A stretch of DNA of 64,000 nt from Maribacter sp. BPC-D8 (GCF_035207705.1 NZ_CP128187.1:3782001-3846000); one strand, 5' to 3'; positions 33,794-44,076 are shown, numbered from the stretch's first letter. Numbers and translations are program-made. The notes: generated by a model from the sequence alone, not told the origin.

Positions 33794-35218
33794 ATGAATA
33801 CCATTTTTTGGCTTGCATACATAGCGGTAACTTTATGGAGTATAGTCAATATTATATTTAATGGATCCAAAGCAACTAAGATGATTAGTTGGTCTTTATC
33901 TGTAATAATTTTTCCTTTTTTAGGTCCGCTTTTATATTACCTTTTTGGAATTAACAGAAGAAAATTTAAACTCTTCAAATTAAAGCAAACCGAAAAAAGA
34001 AGACTGTATTCAGAAACCCATAAAGAACTTGAAGGCGGTGAGCAAAGTGTACATGAATTTGAAGATTACAAACGAAATAAACTAGCGTCGCTCATTCGAA
34101 AAAATAGTTATTTCGCTCCTTACAAAGGCAATAATGTAACCTTATTAAATAGTGGTGAAGAAGCATTCGGGTCAATATTTAAAGCCATTGAAGAAGCTGA
34201 AGATTTTATTCACCTTCAATATTACATTTTAGCAGAAGGCATGTTGTTGGACAGATTTCACGAACTGTTTCAGAAAAAGATAAAAGAAGGTGTAGAAATT
34301 AGAATGTTATATGATTCTTTTGGAAGCAATTCTATGCGTGGTAAAAGAGTAAAACGGTTTATAGATATTGGGGTAAAAGCATATCCGACGATGCCAATTC
34401 GTTTCGGAAATCTATTGTTCACCCTTAATTATAGAAATCACAGAAAAATTATAATCATTGATGGCAAAGTTGGTTTCACAGGAGGATTCAATGTGTCTGA
34501 TAAATACATGAAACCGGTCTCTGAACTTGGTGTGTGGCAAGATTTACATTTGAAGATAGAAGGTCCTGCAGTAAACAGTTTACAACGCGTTTTTGTAAAA
34601 GACTATCATTTTGCCGGAAAGGAAGAATTGTTGCTTCAAGACAAGTACTTTCCAAAAGTAGAACCACAAGGAGATACGGTAGCACAGATAATTTCTAGCG
34701 GACCAGATTCTAGATATCCGGCAATTATGCAGCAATACTTGGCAATGATCAATATTGCTACAAAACGTATTTGTATTGCGAATCCGTATTTTATTCCTGG
34801 AGAACCGGTTTTAGAAGCTATAAGAATTGCAGCATTAAGCGGAGTAGAAGTAACGTTATTAACCCCTAAAATATCAGATTCATTATTGGCTCAATATAGT
34901 ATGTTTTCAACTTTTGAAGCTTTGCTAGAAGTAGGTGCCAATATTTACCTAAGACCAGATTTTTCGCATAGTAAGGTCATAATCATTGATGGTGAAATAG
35001 TATCTGTAGGATCTGGAAATTTTGATTATAGAAGTTTTGAGCACAACTTTGAAACCAATGCTATTTTGTATGATAAAGAAAAAGCTTCTGAAATAGAAGA
35101 GCTGTTTTCTAAACATTGTACAGAAGAGGCGAAGGTAGATTTAGAAAAATTTAAAAAGAGATCACCGTTCAGTAAATTTTTAGAAGGTCTCGCCAAATTC
35201 TTTAGTCCGCTACTATAA
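33794..35218 (+). CDS. cls: Cardiolipin synthase (PLD family)
   Basis: This 474-residue protein has two N-terminal membrane segments (IFWLAYIAVTLWSIVNIIF; MISWSLSVIIFPFLGPLLYY). Two HKD motifs follow: NHRKIIIIDGKVGFTGGFN at about 218 and SHSKVIIIDGEIVSVGSGN at about 393. It joins phosphatidylglycerol molecules into cardiolipin in the inner membrane. Its TAA overlaps the next gene's ATG by one base, so the two are translationally coupled. Confidence 0.92.
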   Translation: MNTIFWLAYIAVTLWSIVNIIFNGSKATKMISWSLSVIIFPFLGPLLYYLFGINRRKFKLFKLKQTEKRRLYSETHKELEGGEQSVHEFEDYKRNKLASLIRKNSYFAPYKGNNVTLLNSGEEAFGSIFKAIEEAEDFIHLQYYILAEGMLLDRFHELFQKKIKEGVEIRMLYDSFGSNSMRGKRVKRFIDIGVKAYPTMPIRFGNLLFTLNYRNHRKIIIIDGKVGFTGGFNVSDKYMKPVSELGVWQDLHLKIEGPAVNSLQRVFVKDYHFAGKEELLLQDKYFPKVEPQGDTVAQIISSGPDSRYPAIMQQYLAMINIATKRICIANPYFIPGEPVLEAIRIAALSGVEVTLLTPKISDSLLAQYSMFSTFEALLEVGANIYLRPDFSHSKVIIIDGEIVSVGSGNFDYRSFEHNFETNAILYDKEKASEIEELFSKHCTEEAKVDLEKFKKRSPFSKFLEGLAKFFSPLL

Positions 35219-35847
35219 TGAAACACCTATTCAAGCACAAATCAAATTATTTAATCTTAATACTATTAAGTTACACTATGGTTGCATCTGCACAACATAC
35301 AATACCCGATGAAATAACTGAAGAAGCAAAAATTGCACTTTCTCACTATCCTGAGCTTGCTAATACTAAAATTGAATTCAAGTTTAAAAAGGAAATCAAG
35401 AAGTCAACAATGCAGGCACAACCTTCATTTTGGAGTGTCTTTAAATCCAAGAAAAATAGAACTTATAATATATTGATTAGCGAAAGAATAAAGATTGCCG
35501 ATTCGGTATACTATACTAAAGACATTCCTTCAGAAATTATGATTGGGTGGTTAGGTCATGAACTCGGTCATGTAATGGATTATCAGCAGCGAAGTGGTTT
35601 TAATTTAATAGGCTTCGGCTTTAAATATGTAACCTCAGAAAATTATATACGAGATGCTGAGCGCCGTGCAGATTCTTTTGCCGTTACCCATGGTATGGAA
35701 ACTTATATTCTTGCCACCAAAGAGTTTATTTTAAAAGAAGCAGGGTTAACACAAGAATATGTTGATCGTATTAAAAACCTGTACTTATCTCCAGAAGAAA
35801 TTATGTTATTAGTTGAAGAAAGAGATGCATTGAGCCAAGGTAAATAA
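35218..35847 (+). CDS. Exported zincin-type metalloprotease
   Basis: This 209-residue protein has a signal peptide (SNYLILILLSYTMVASAQ). The zinc-binding HExxH occurs in MIGWLGHELGHVMDYQQ, with a third acidic ligand probably in the AERRADSFAVTHG segment about 40 residues later. The substrate is unknown. It overlaps cls by one base (TAATG), suggesting a cell-envelope link. Confidence 0.78.
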   Translation: MKHLFKHKSNYLILILLSYTMVASAQHTIPDEITEEAKIALSHYPELANTKIEFKFKKEIKKSTMQAQPSFWSVFKSKKNRTYNILISERIKIADSVYYTKDIPSEIMIGWLGHELGHVMDYQQRSGFNLIGFGFKYVTSENYIRDAERRADSFAVTHGMETYILATKEFILKEAGLTQEYVDRIKNLYLSPEEIMLLVEERDALSQGK

Positions 35848-35851
35848 GCAC

Positions 35852-37375
35852 TTAATCATGCTTATTTACGAAAGCTTCCCATTCGGCAAACTTTTCTTCT
35901 TTCATCACACGTTCCATTTTTACTTGTCCGCCTTTCTTTTTGTTGCTATCGTTCCAATCATAAAACACATCAGGATTAATAGTAAAAACTTTCACTCCCT
36001 TTAATGCCTTAGAACGGGCGACCTTATAATTTTTATTTGCGGCTTTTAAAGACTCATCTAGCTTTTCAGCTATAGCTTCAGCATCTTGCGTTGCTGTAGT
36101 TCCCAAATACCAGGTATGGTAAAATCCGTCTTGATACTTTTTTGCACAAAGTGTATACTCAGGGATTTCAATATCAAAAATTTCCATGATGTCTTGTAGT
36201 GCATCATCCAATTTATTGACAGATAATTGCGAGCCAACCGTGTTCAAAAAGAACTTGGTACGCCCTGTTATTTTTATTTCAGCACGTTCCACATCGGTAA
36301 ACTCGATAGTATCACCAATAAGGTAACGCCATGCACCACTAACGGTACTTATTATGAGCACATAATTCTGACCGGTTTCAACCTCGGATAATGTTAATGA
36401 CGGAGCATCTTGAGATAGAGAACCATCCTCTAAAATATAATCAGGATTGAAAGGAACAAACTCAAAGTAGATTCCATTATCGGTCACCAATTTCATAGCA
36501 TCGGTTTCTGGTCTGGCTTGAAAGGCGATAAAACCTTCGGATGCCAAATACGTGTCAATTACCGTTACAGGTTTCCCCATTAAGGCATTAAAACTCTTTT
36601 CATAAGGTCCGAATGCTACTCCGCCAGAAGTATATACCTGTAGGTTTGGCCATATTTCGTGAATGTTGTTGAGGTTGTGCTTTTTGATGACCTCTTTCAA
36701 CATCAATTCTATCCAAGAAGGGATGCCGCTTAGCGCACCAATATCCCAATCTGCAGCTTTCTCGGCAATTTTGGCAACACGTTCGTCCCAGTCATCAATT
36801 TGGGCAATCTCTTTTCCGGGTTTGTAGTAGCCACTAAACCAAGACGGAATGTTACTCGCACTTATACCGCTAATTTCACCTTCTAAATGGTCATCATTTT
36901 CAACCAGATCAGTAGAACTACCTAACATTAAAATTCCTGTTTCAAAGAAATCTGCCGGAAGGTCAAAATTAGAAAGAGCGAGAACTTGTTTAATTCCTGC
37001 TTGTCGAATAGCATCAATCATAGCATCGGTTACAGGAATACGTTTACTGGTTTTTCCTGTAGTACCAGAGCTCAATGCAAAATAATCGGGACTACCAGGC
37101 CACGTAACATCGGTTTGATCTTCGTGCAGTTTATTCCACCATTTCTCATTGATTTGATTGTAGTCAAAATAAGGTACGGCATCACGAAATGCTTGCTGCG
37201 GATCATCACTTTCTAAAATACGTTCAAATTCATAGGCTTTACCGAAAGAAGTCTCTTTTGCGGTTTCTAAAAGGTTTTGGAGAACAGCTTTTTGATCTTC
37301 AATAGGGTTGTCATCACCAGTAATTTTGTCGGTAATATCGATAACTCCTTTTATAAAATTTCCTATGATATTCAT
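35852..37375 (-). CDS. GH3-family acyl-adenylate enzyme
   Basis: This 507-residue protein matches the GH3 auxin-responsive family. The ATP-binding motif is YFALSSGTTGKTSKRIPVT, followed by LASEGFIAFQARPE, a WRYLIGDTIEFTDVERAEIKITGRTKFFLN segment and a C-terminal QVKMERVMKEEKFAEWEAF. Plant members join amino acids to hormones; bacterial substrates are unknown. It is convergent with the metalloprotease gene, 4 bases apart. Confidence 0.88.
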   Translation of the reverse strand: MNIIGNFIKGVIDITDKITGDDNPIEDQKAVLQNLLETAKETSFGKAYEFERILESDDPQQAFRDAVPYFDYNQINEKWWNKLHEDQTDVTWPGSPDYFALSSGTTGKTSKRIPVTDAMIDAIRQAGIKQVLALSNFDLPADFFETGILMLGSSTDLVENDDHLEGEISGISASNIPSWFSGYYKPGKEIAQIDDWDERVAKIAEKAADWDIGALSGIPSWIELMLKEVIKKHNLNNIHEIWPNLQVYTSGGVAFGPYEKSFNALMGKPVTVIDTYLASEGFIAFQARPETDAMKLVTDNGIYFEFVPFNPDYILEDGSLSQDAPSLTLSEVETGQNYVLIISTVSGAWRYLIGDTIEFTDVERAEIKITGRTKFFLNTVGSQLSVNKLDDALQDIMEIFDIEIPEYTLCAKKYQDGFYHTWYLGTTATQDAEAIAEKLDESLKAANKNYKVARSKALKGVKVFTINPDVFYDWNDSNKKKGGQVKMERVMKEEKFAEWEAFVNKHD

Positions 37376-37580
37376 ATATAACGGTATTTTAGGTTAGTAC
37401 TGCTAAATTACTGGTTACGTGGGGTAAAGATTAACCCTAATCTGAAATATGTGAACTTTATTGGGTTGGTGGTTTAACGAAGAGCCTAGTATTTAATTCT
37501 TTACTTTTTACATACAATTATGAGCAGAACTTTAGTTTTGCCCAAAAGTTCGAATTGCGTGCCGTTTATTTAAAAGTAAT

Positions 37581-37979
37581 TTAATCCGTTGTTATTTTTT
37601 CAAGTAGGCTTCTTCTATCTTCAGATTCAACTAAATTAATTAAGACAACGGTATTGTTAGTGGTATCGATTTGTAATTTTAGATTAACAGTATATCTTGG
37701 GTCAATATCCCAACCGTAAGATTCTTGAACATTATAAGTCAATTCAATATTTCCGTTATTAAGTGTGTCTTTGGAGTCTGTAGGGCCCAATATTTCAATT
37801 ACGTGTTCTTGAGAGTTGTTAAATAATAATTCAGAATCTATTAAGGATTTCACCATCTTTTTACGCTGTGGATAAAAACCGTCATATTTTGATTTCCACT
37901 TAACAGAGTCAAAATCAGTTTGACATCCAAAAATCAGTACAGTAAGAGATACTAAAACTACCTGATTAATCTTTTTCAT
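37581..37979 (-). CDS. Lipoprotein, function unknown
   Basis: The protein has about 132 residues from MKKINQVVLVSLTVLIFGC; a start five codons earlier is less likely. The lipobox is IFGC. The mature part (KSLIDSELLFNNSQEHVIEILGPTD, GNIELTYNVQ) resembles short helix-strand domains of the BamE/SmpA-like type, but the similarity is weak. It stands alone. Confidence 0.6.
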   Translation of the reverse strand: MKKINQVVLVSLTVLIFGCQTDFDSVKWKSKYDGFYPQRKKMVKSLIDSELLFNNSQEHVIEILGPTDSKDTLNNGNIELTYNVQESYGWDIDPRYTVNLKLQIDTTNNTVVLINLVESEDRRSLLEKITTD

Positions 37980-38126
37980 AATGTGTAAGATCAATTATTT
38001 CAAGATTCAAATATAAGATTAGCTTTGTGTGTTATAGGAGAATATTTCAAATTAGAGTAGTTATATAATAATCTGTGTTAAGCTCTTTCAACTGATAAAT
38101 TTGTCAACACAAAATATATGTTTAAA

Positions 38127-38390
38127 TCAAATTAACCAGAAAGGTGAAGTTCCTGTCAAACATATTACCCCAATATTTATAATTGTTAAGCCATTAAAAA
38201 GCTTTTTACCGGTTATTGCAATTATAAAGGTTAGGATTAGCATTAATATGCTAATTCCGAATATAGGATACATAAAATAAATCAATAAAATTGCCTTTCC
38301 CATGCTGGGTTCAGTATCATTGAAGGTAAGGAAAGTGATAATTATTATTAGTAGACAAATTGAAATACTCCACAGATTATAATTTTTCAT
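38127..38390 (-). CDS. Small membrane protein, three predicted segments
   Basis: This 87-residue protein has three hydrophobic stretches: SISICLLIIIITFLTF, ILLIYFMYPIFGISILMLILTFIIAI, and LTIINIGVICLTGTSPFWLI. No conserved motif is seen. It lies between the lipoprotein and the TSUP gene on the same strand. Confidence is limited by the lack of a family. Confidence 0.5.
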   Translation of the reverse strand: MKNYNLWSISICLLIIIITFLTFNDTEPSMGKAILLIYFMYPIFGISILMLILTFIIAITGKKLFNGLTIINIGVICLTGTSPFWLI

Positions 38391-38437
38391 TATTAAATAT
38401 AATTGGATTTCTTAAAACTTAAAAATAAAACTCACCA

Positions 38438-39193
38438 CTAACTAAGCATAATAAGCACAGCACCCACAGCAGTCAAAACCAAAATCATCTTTCTAAAGAA
38501 GGCTTCTTTTATGTGTTTAATAAACCGAATACCTACAAAGAAACCTATAAGTATACCTGGTAGAAGCATTAAGTTTAAGGTCAGCGATTCAATGGAGATG
38601 GTTTTCCAAACAAAAAAGTGAAAGGGTAGTTTAATGATATTTATGATTAAAAATAACCAAGCGGCAGTACCTATAAATTGATTTTTAGGTAAGCGCATGG
38701 CTAAAAAGTAAATATTGGAAAATGCGCCTGCTAAGTTTCCGACCATGGTGGTAATACCTGCTATGATACCAATAGATCCAGCAAATGTCCAATGAGAAGG
38801 TACGGTCTTGTCTTTTTTACGGTCCCAATAAAACATCATACCTACAGTAATGATAATTATGGTCGCCATGCCTATTTTAAAAAACTTCTCAGGTAATTCA
38901 TTTCCAATGAAAACGCCAATCAGTAAGCCGAATACCATCCACGGCAGAACTTTAAAAACATACTTCCACTGTGTATATTTATTATAGTAGATAACAGAAA
39001 AAATATCAGCAAGTATAAGTAGCGGTACTACCATGCCTGTAGATTGTTTTGCGCCAAATGCCAATGCCATTATAGTGACATTTAAAACCGCAATACCTTT
39101 TATGCCAGCTTTAGATAATCCTATGATAAAAGTTGCAATTGATGCAAGGATCCAAGCGGTTGGGGTAATTTCTGTAGTTATTGATAGAAGCAC
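38438..39193 (-). CDS. TSUP (TauE/SafE) family transporter
   Basis: This 251-residue protein has about eight membrane segments and the two TauE/SafE half motifs: FIIGLSKAGIKGIAVLNVTIMALAFGAK in the first half and GIIAGITTMVGNLAGAF in the second. The family moves sulfonates, sulfite or other small anions. The substrate cannot be read from the sequence. It is divergent from the symporter gene. Confidence 0.88.
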   Translation of the reverse strand: MLLSITTEITPTAWILASIATFIIGLSKAGIKGIAVLNVTIMALAFGAKQSTGMVVPLLILADIFSVIYYNKYTQWKYVFKVLPWMVFGLLIGVFIGNELPEKFFKIGMATIIIITVGMMFYWDRKKDKTVPSHWTFAGSIGIIAGITTMVGNLAGAFSNIYFLAMRLPKNQFIGTAAWLFLIINIIKLPFHFFVWKTISIESLTLNLMLLPGILIGFFVGIRFIKHIKEAFFRKMILVLTAVGAVLIMLS

Positions 39194-39268
39194 GTGGTAC
39201 GTTTAGCGTATTAGGTATAAGAATGTCCTAAAATAATATATCTTTAACAATCAACCTAAAACCAACTT

Positions 39269-41080
39269 ATGGAACTCAGTACGTTAGACTATACATTTAT
39301 TATAGTTTTCTTTTCCCTTGTCTTAGGCATAGGGTTTTATGTGTCAAAAACATCGGGTAAAAATTCTTCAGAATTTTTTCTATCAGGTCGAACCATGCCA
39401 TGGTGGCTTTTAGGGCTTTCAATGGTAGCGACGACATTTTCAACAGACACTCCCAATTTGGTAACAGATATTGTACGTACCAACGGCGTTTCTGGTAACT
39501 GGGTATGGTGGTGTTTCTTAATAACAGGTATGTTGACCGTTTTCGTTTATGCAAAACTATGGCGTAAGTCGAATGTAAATACAGATTTAGAATTTTATGA
39601 AATGCGCTACGGCGGAAAACCGGCTAGTTTTTTAAGAAAATTTAGGGCTATTTATTTAGGAGTGATTTTCAATGTAATTACCATGTCTGCCGTAACATTG
39701 GCAGCGATTAAAATAGGAAGCATTATGCTAGGCTTAGAACCTTGGCAAACGGTTGTAAGTGCTGGTTTGATTACAGTAACCTTTAGCGCCCTTGGCGGAT
39801 TCAAAGGTGTTGTTTATACTGATTTTCTTCTATTCTTTGTAGCCATGGCAGGTGCGATAGGTGCTGCTTATTACCTAGTTAATATACCTGAAGTTGGCGG
39901 TATCGAAGCGTTAATGGCGAATGAAAACGTAGCTTCAAAATTAAATATATTACCAGATTTTAGTAATAAGAAAGCATTGATTACCTTATTTATAATTCCC
40001 CTAGCTGTGCAATGGTGGAGTTCTTGGTACCCAGGTGCAGAGCCAGGTGGTGGTGGTTATATTGCGCAACGTATGTTAGCGGCAAAAGATGAAAATCATG
40101 CAATTGGTGCAACATTCTTCTTTAATATTATGCACTACGCATTAAGACCATGGCCGTGGATTTTGGTAGCCTTGGCATCAATAGTAGTATACCCAGATTT
40201 GGCAAGCATACAAGAAGCTTTCCCAAATGTAACTCCCGATAAATTAGGTCATGATTTAGCATATTCAGCAATGTTGACCAAACTGCCTAGCGGATTGTTG
40301 GGTGTTGTATTGGCATCTTTAATTGCGGCATATATGAGTACCATCAGTACGCAGTTAAACTGGGGGTCTTCATACATTGTTTTTGATTTTTACAAGCAAC
40401 AAATAAATCCTAATGCATCTGAAAAAAGATTGGTTGCGGTAGGTAGAATTTCAACGGTTGTTTTAATGATATTTAGTGCTGCATTGGCATTATTGCTACA
40501 AAATGCGCTTCAGTTATTTGATATATTATTAGCATTTGGTGCAGGTACCGGACTAATATTTATACTAAGATGGTTCTGGTGGAGAATTAATGCATGGAGT
40601 GAGATTACTGCGATGTTCGCATCAGGTATTATTTCTATCATATTAAAATTGACTCCCGTAGGTGCATATCTTTTTGCCACGGAAACGGGTCTTTTTCCAG
40701 ACTGGTCAGAATACATATTTATTGTAGTGTTGACTACGGCGATTTGGTTGATAGCAACATTCATGACACAGCCAGAATCTACCGATACTTTGAGAAGTTT
40801 CTACAGGAAGATTCAACCAGGTGGTCCGGGTTGGTCTAAAGTGGTAGCCGATGCAAAAACCGATGCAGTTGAGATTGTAAAAGACAAAGAAAAATGGAGT
40901 GTACCTGCCGGTATAACAGCAATGTTATTAGGGGTAGTTCTAATTTATTCTATAATGTTCGCTACAGGGTATTGGATCTATGGTAGAACCACACAAGCTA
41001 TCGTCTTAACCATTGTTTCTGCAATAGCAGGAGTATTGTTGGTTAAAGCTTGGAACCGCTTAAAAGGAAACATCTTATAG
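39269..41080 (+). CDS. Sodium:solute symporter family protein
   Basis: This 603-residue protein has about fourteen membrane segments and SSS-family motifs: SGRTMPWWLLGLSMVATTFSTDTPN at the N terminus (Na site region), WWSSWYPGAEPGGGGYIAQR, and LASLIAAYMSTISTQLNWGSSY. The long form is typical of Bacteroidetes carbohydrate symporters. It is followed 4 bases later by a NagX-like gene, which points to an amino-sugar or glycoside substrate. Confidence 0.87.
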   Translation: MELSTLDYTFIIVFFSLVLGIGFYVSKTSGKNSSEFFLSGRTMPWWLLGLSMVATTFSTDTPNLVTDIVRTNGVSGNWVWWCFLITGMLTVFVYAKLWRKSNVNTDLEFYEMRYGGKPASFLRKFRAIYLGVIFNVITMSAVTLAAIKIGSIMLGLEPWQTVVSAGLITVTFSALGGFKGVVYTDFLLFFVAMAGAIGAAYYLVNIPEVGGIEALMANENVASKLNILPDFSNKKALITLFIIPLAVQWWSSWYPGAEPGGGGYIAQRMLAAKDENHAIGATFFFNIMHYALRPWPWILVALASIVVYPDLASIQEAFPNVTPDKLGHDLAYSAMLTKLPSGLLGVVLASLIAAYMSTISTQLNWGSSYIVFDFYKQQINPNASEKRLVAVGRISTVVLMIFSAALALLLQNALQLFDILLAFGAGTGLIFILRWFWWRINAWSEITAMFASGIISIILKLTPVGAYLFATETGLFPDWSEYIFIVVLTTAIWLIATFMTQPESTDTLRSFYRKIQPGGPGWSKVVADAKTDAVEIVKDKEKWSVPAGITAMLLGVVLIYSIMFATGYWIYGRTTQAIVLTIVSAIAGVLLVKAWNRLKGNIL

Positions 41081-41084
41081 CTAG

Positions 41085-42173
41085 ATGGTAAAGGATAGAA
41101 TTTTATCGGTAGATATATTTAGGGGAGCAACCATATTGTTAATGGTCTTGGTAAATACACCAGGAACATGGTCCAATGTGTATGCCCCTTTCCTCCATGC
41201 AGATTGGCATGGCTATACGCCGACCGATTTAGTTTTTCCATTTTTCTTATTTATAGTGGGTACATCAATTGCTTTCTCTTATAAAAATAGAACCGTAGAT
41301 GCTAAAGCCTATAAAAAGATTGCAGTAAGAGCGTTGAAGTTAATTGTATTAGGACTCTTCTTAGGCGCATTTCTTATTCATTTTCCGTTCTTTAAAAGCT
41401 TTAGTGATATTCGTTTTCCTGGGGTCTTGCAGCGAATCGGTGTCGTATTCTTTTTCGCGGCATTATTATTCGTCAACCTGAATTGGAAACAATTGATTTG
41501 GGTAACGGGGATATTATTAATAGGATATTGGCTGCTGATGACATTTGTTCCTGTAGAAGGAGTGACATCAACATTAGAAAGAGCGCCAAATAATCTAGCC
41601 AATTGGATAGACGTAAAAGTATTCGGTTCTCACAACTACAAAGCAGATTATGACCCAGAAGGATTATTAAGTACGGTACCTTCAATTGCTAGCGCCTTAT
41701 TGGGAGTATTCACAGGTCTCATTTTAACCAGTAAACAAGAAAAGAAAGCCACTATTTTAATGGGTCTGGGCGGCAGTCTATTAATTATAGGGCACATTTG
41801 GGATATCGTTTTTCCAATCAATAAAGCCCTTTGGACAAGTAGTTTTGTGTTGGTAACCGCAGGTTGGGCAAATTTGATTTTAGCACTTATTTATTACTTA
41901 ACCGACGTCAAGAAAATAGAATTCGGTTCTGTCTTCAGATATGCCGGGGCAAATGCTATTGTTATTTATTTTTTGTCAAGTTTCATCAGTAAGGTAATGG
42001 GGCAAATACAAATTGGCGACACCTCGTTACATGGGTGGTTGTTTCAAACCGTATATGTTCATGATTTTTTAGCACTAGAAACATCATCCCTTTTATATGG
42101 GCTAAGTGTAGTGTTGTTTTATAGCCTTGTGGGCTATATTCTATATCAGAAAAAGATATTTATTAAGGTATAG
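41085..42173 (+). CDS. NagX/heparan-alpha-glucosaminide N-acetyltransferase-like membrane protein
   Basis: This 362-residue protein has about ten membrane segments. Its N terminus is typical of the family: RILSVDIFRGATILLMVLVNTPG, FLHADWHGYTPTDLVFPFFLFIVG, where the His is the acetyl carrier in the HGSNAT family. It follows the symporter closely and is probably cotranscribed and functionally linked to its substrate. Confidence 0.82.
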   Translation: MVKDRILSVDIFRGATILLMVLVNTPGTWSNVYAPFLHADWHGYTPTDLVFPFFLFIVGTSIAFSYKNRTVDAKAYKKIAVRALKLIVLGLFLGAFLIHFPFFKSFSDIRFPGVLQRIGVVFFFAALLFVNLNWKQLIWVTGILLIGYWLLMTFVPVEGVTSTLERAPNNLANWIDVKVFGSHNYKADYDPEGLLSTVPSIASALLGVFTGLILTSKQEKKATILMGLGGSLLIIGHIWDIVFPINKALWTSSFVLVTAGWANLILALIYYLTDVKKIEFGSVFRYAGANAIVIYFLSSFISKVMGQIQIGDTSLHGWLFQTVYVHDFLALETSSLLYGLSVVLFYSLVGYILYQKKIFIKV

Positions 42174-42177
42174 CCGA

Positions 42178-42762
42178 TTATTTTGCCATCAACTTGGCAA
42201 CGTACTTTCCAATAACATCAAACTCTAGATTTACAATAGTACCCGGTTTGTAAGTATTAAATCTAGTATGCTCGTAGGTATAAGGTATAATCGCTACTTC
42301 AAAAGTATTCTTACCAGAATTCACTACCGTTAAACTTGTACCATCAATGGTAATAGAACCTTTTTCAATAGTCGGGTTTCCTGTTTTGGCATCGTAAGTG
42401 AAAGAGAAAATCCAACTGCCATTATCTTCCTTCACACTAGTACATTCCCCCGTTTGATCCACATGGCCTTGCACAATATGTCCGTCTAATCGAGATCCTA
42501 AAATCATAGCACGTTCTAAATTTACGGTATCGTTTGTTTTTAAAGTATCAAGATTGGTTTTGCTTAAGGTTTCGGCAATAGCGGTTACAGTATATGTAGT
42601 ATCGGTTAAGCTAACAACGGTTAAGCAAACGCCGTTATGTGCTACGCTTTGATCTATTTTCAGTTCAGATGTTAAATTAGATTCTATAGTAATATCTAAA
42701 TTACCGCCCTTAGCTTCAAGAGAAGTAACCTTACCTAATGTTTCAATAATTCCCGTAAACAT
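42178..42762 (-). CDS. ribE: Riboflavin synthase alpha chain
   Basis: This 194-residue protein has two lumazine-binding repeats: MFTGIIETLGKV, VAHNGVCLTVV at the first and GHIVQGHVDQTG, GSITIDGTSLTVV at the second. It turns two 6,7-dimethyl-8-ribityllumazine molecules into riboflavin. It is divergent from pdxA. No FMN riboswitch pattern is visible in the 140 bases upstream. Confidence 0.95.
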   Translation of the reverse strand: MFTGIIETLGKVTSLEAKGGNLDITIESNLTSELKIDQSVAHNGVCLTVVSLTDTTYTVTAIAETLSKTNLDTLKTNDTVNLERAMILGSRLDGHIVQGHVDQTGECTSVKEDNGSWIFSFTYDAKTGNPTIEKGSITIDGTSLTVVNSGKNTFEVAIIPYTYEHTRFNTYKPGTIVNLEFDVIGKYVAKLMAK

Positions 42763-42901
42763 GTGTCGTTTAATTTAAGTAATTTTGTGCTTCAATATTT
42801 ATATCCCAATGTATACATGGGATAACCACTTTACCTCTCCTTTGGGGGAAGTCAAAACCAATATTAAGGTTTTGAGTGGGGTTACAAAGGTACAGATTAT
42901 C

Positions 42902-43954
42902 ATGGAGGAAAATAGGAAAATAAGGTTAGGTATCTCTATAGGAGACTTGAACGGAATAGGTTGTGAGGTAGCATTAAAAACATTCGAAGACAGCAGAATG
43001 TTAGATTTTTGTACTCCCGTTATTTTTGCCTCCAATAAGACGGTTTCCTTTCAAATGAAGCGGTTGAATCTGAATATTGTTTTCAATGGCATACCCGAAG
43101 CTTCAAAAGCCATAGACAATAAGATCAATATTGTAAATGTTTGGAAAGAAATGCCTAGAATTGATTTTGGGCAGGCAACTAAAGAAGGTGGCGAATATGC
43201 TATTAAATCATTACGAGCAGCAGTAGATGCTTTAAAAAAGGGAGATATTGATGTATTGGTGACAGCACCGATCAATAAGAACAATATTCAGTCAGAAGAA
43301 TTTAAATTCCCAGGGCATACCGACTTTTTAGCACAAGAATTAGAAGGCGAAAGTTTGATGTTTATGGTGACCGATACCTTAAAGGTTGGTTTATTGACCG
43401 ATCACGTAGCGGTAAAAGATGTATCTGCAGCTATAATACCAAGATTAATACGCGATAAGATAAATACTATAGAAAAGTCGTTGATGATGGATTTTGGTAT
43501 TCGTAAACCAAAAATAGCTTTGTTAGGTATAAATCCGCATAGCGGAGATAATGGCGTAATTGGCAAAGAAGACGATGAGGTAATGAAGCCAGTGATAAAA
43601 GAAATGTCAAATATGGGTCATTTGGTATATGGTCCGTACTCGGCAGATAGCTTTTTTGGATCTGATGGCTACAAAAAGTTCGATGCAATTTTGGCTGCAT
43701 ATCATGACCAAGGCTTAATTCCGTTTAAAACAATATCATTTGGTCAAGGCGTGAATTTTACGGCAGGTCTAAGTAAAGTTAGAACATCGCCAGATCATGG
43801 TACTGCTTATGAAATAGCAGGAAAAGGGGTAGCTGACGAGAGTTCGTTCAAAGAAGCGGTCTTTATGGCGCTGAAGATATTTAAGAATAGAACCGAGTAC
43901 GAAGAGCTAACAAAAGATGTATTAAAAAAGCAGCGTTTAAAGAGAGAACGTTAA
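42902..43954 (+). CDS. pdxA: 4-hydroxythreonine-4-phosphate dehydrogenase
   Basis: The protein has 350 residues from the ATG at 42902; an upstream in-frame extension of 39 codons does not resemble the family. It starts KIRLGISIGDLNGIGCEVALK and has the metal-binding His in FPGHTDFLA, LLTDHVAVKDV and YHDQGLIPFK, and the C-terminal RTSPDHGTAYEIAGKG. It acts in pyridoxal phosphate synthesis. It opens the pdxA-DUF177-rpmF-fabH-accBC series. Confidence 0.94.
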   Translation: MEENRKIRLGISIGDLNGIGCEVALKTFEDSRMLDFCTPVIFASNKTVSFQMKRLNLNIVFNGIPEASKAIDNKINIVNVWKEMPRIDFGQATKEGGEYAIKSLRAAVDALKKGDIDVLVTAPINKNNIQSEEFKFPGHTDFLAQELEGESLMFMVTDTLKVGLLTDHVAVKDVSAAIIPRLIRDKINTIEKSLMMDFGIRKPKIALLGINPHSGDNGVIGKEDDEVMKPVIKEMSNMGHLVYGPYSADSFFGSDGYKKFDAILAAYHDQGLIPFKTISFGQGVNFTAGLSKVRTSPDHGTAYEIAGKGVADESSFKEAVFMALKIFKNRTEYEELTKDVLKKQRLKRER

Positions 43955-44000
43955 TTTTTGAATAGATTAAAAAGTTATAAAGATAAATAGTTGATAACTA

Positions 44001-44030
44001 TTGTCTTTTATCAAAATTATAGTATCTTTG
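44001..44030 (+). promoter_or_regulatory. Bacteroidetes-type promoter of the DUF177-rpmF operon
   Basis: TTG at 44001-44003, a 19-base spacer, and TATCTTTG at 44023-44030 match the TTG-N19-TAnnTTTG consensus exactly. This is the clearest promoter in the window. Confidence 0.88.
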
Positions 44031-44076
44031 CACCCGCCTTTTGTGGGCGATTAGTGTTAATTTAAGTGTGTACGAG

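Noticed and set aside
42763..42901. Possible FMN riboswitch between ribE and pdxA
   Set aside because: The region is short and has none of the conserved RFN-element segments.
42785..42901. 39-codon N-terminal extension of PdxA
   Set aside because: The extension does not resemble the family, and the ATG at 42902 gives the normal N terminus.
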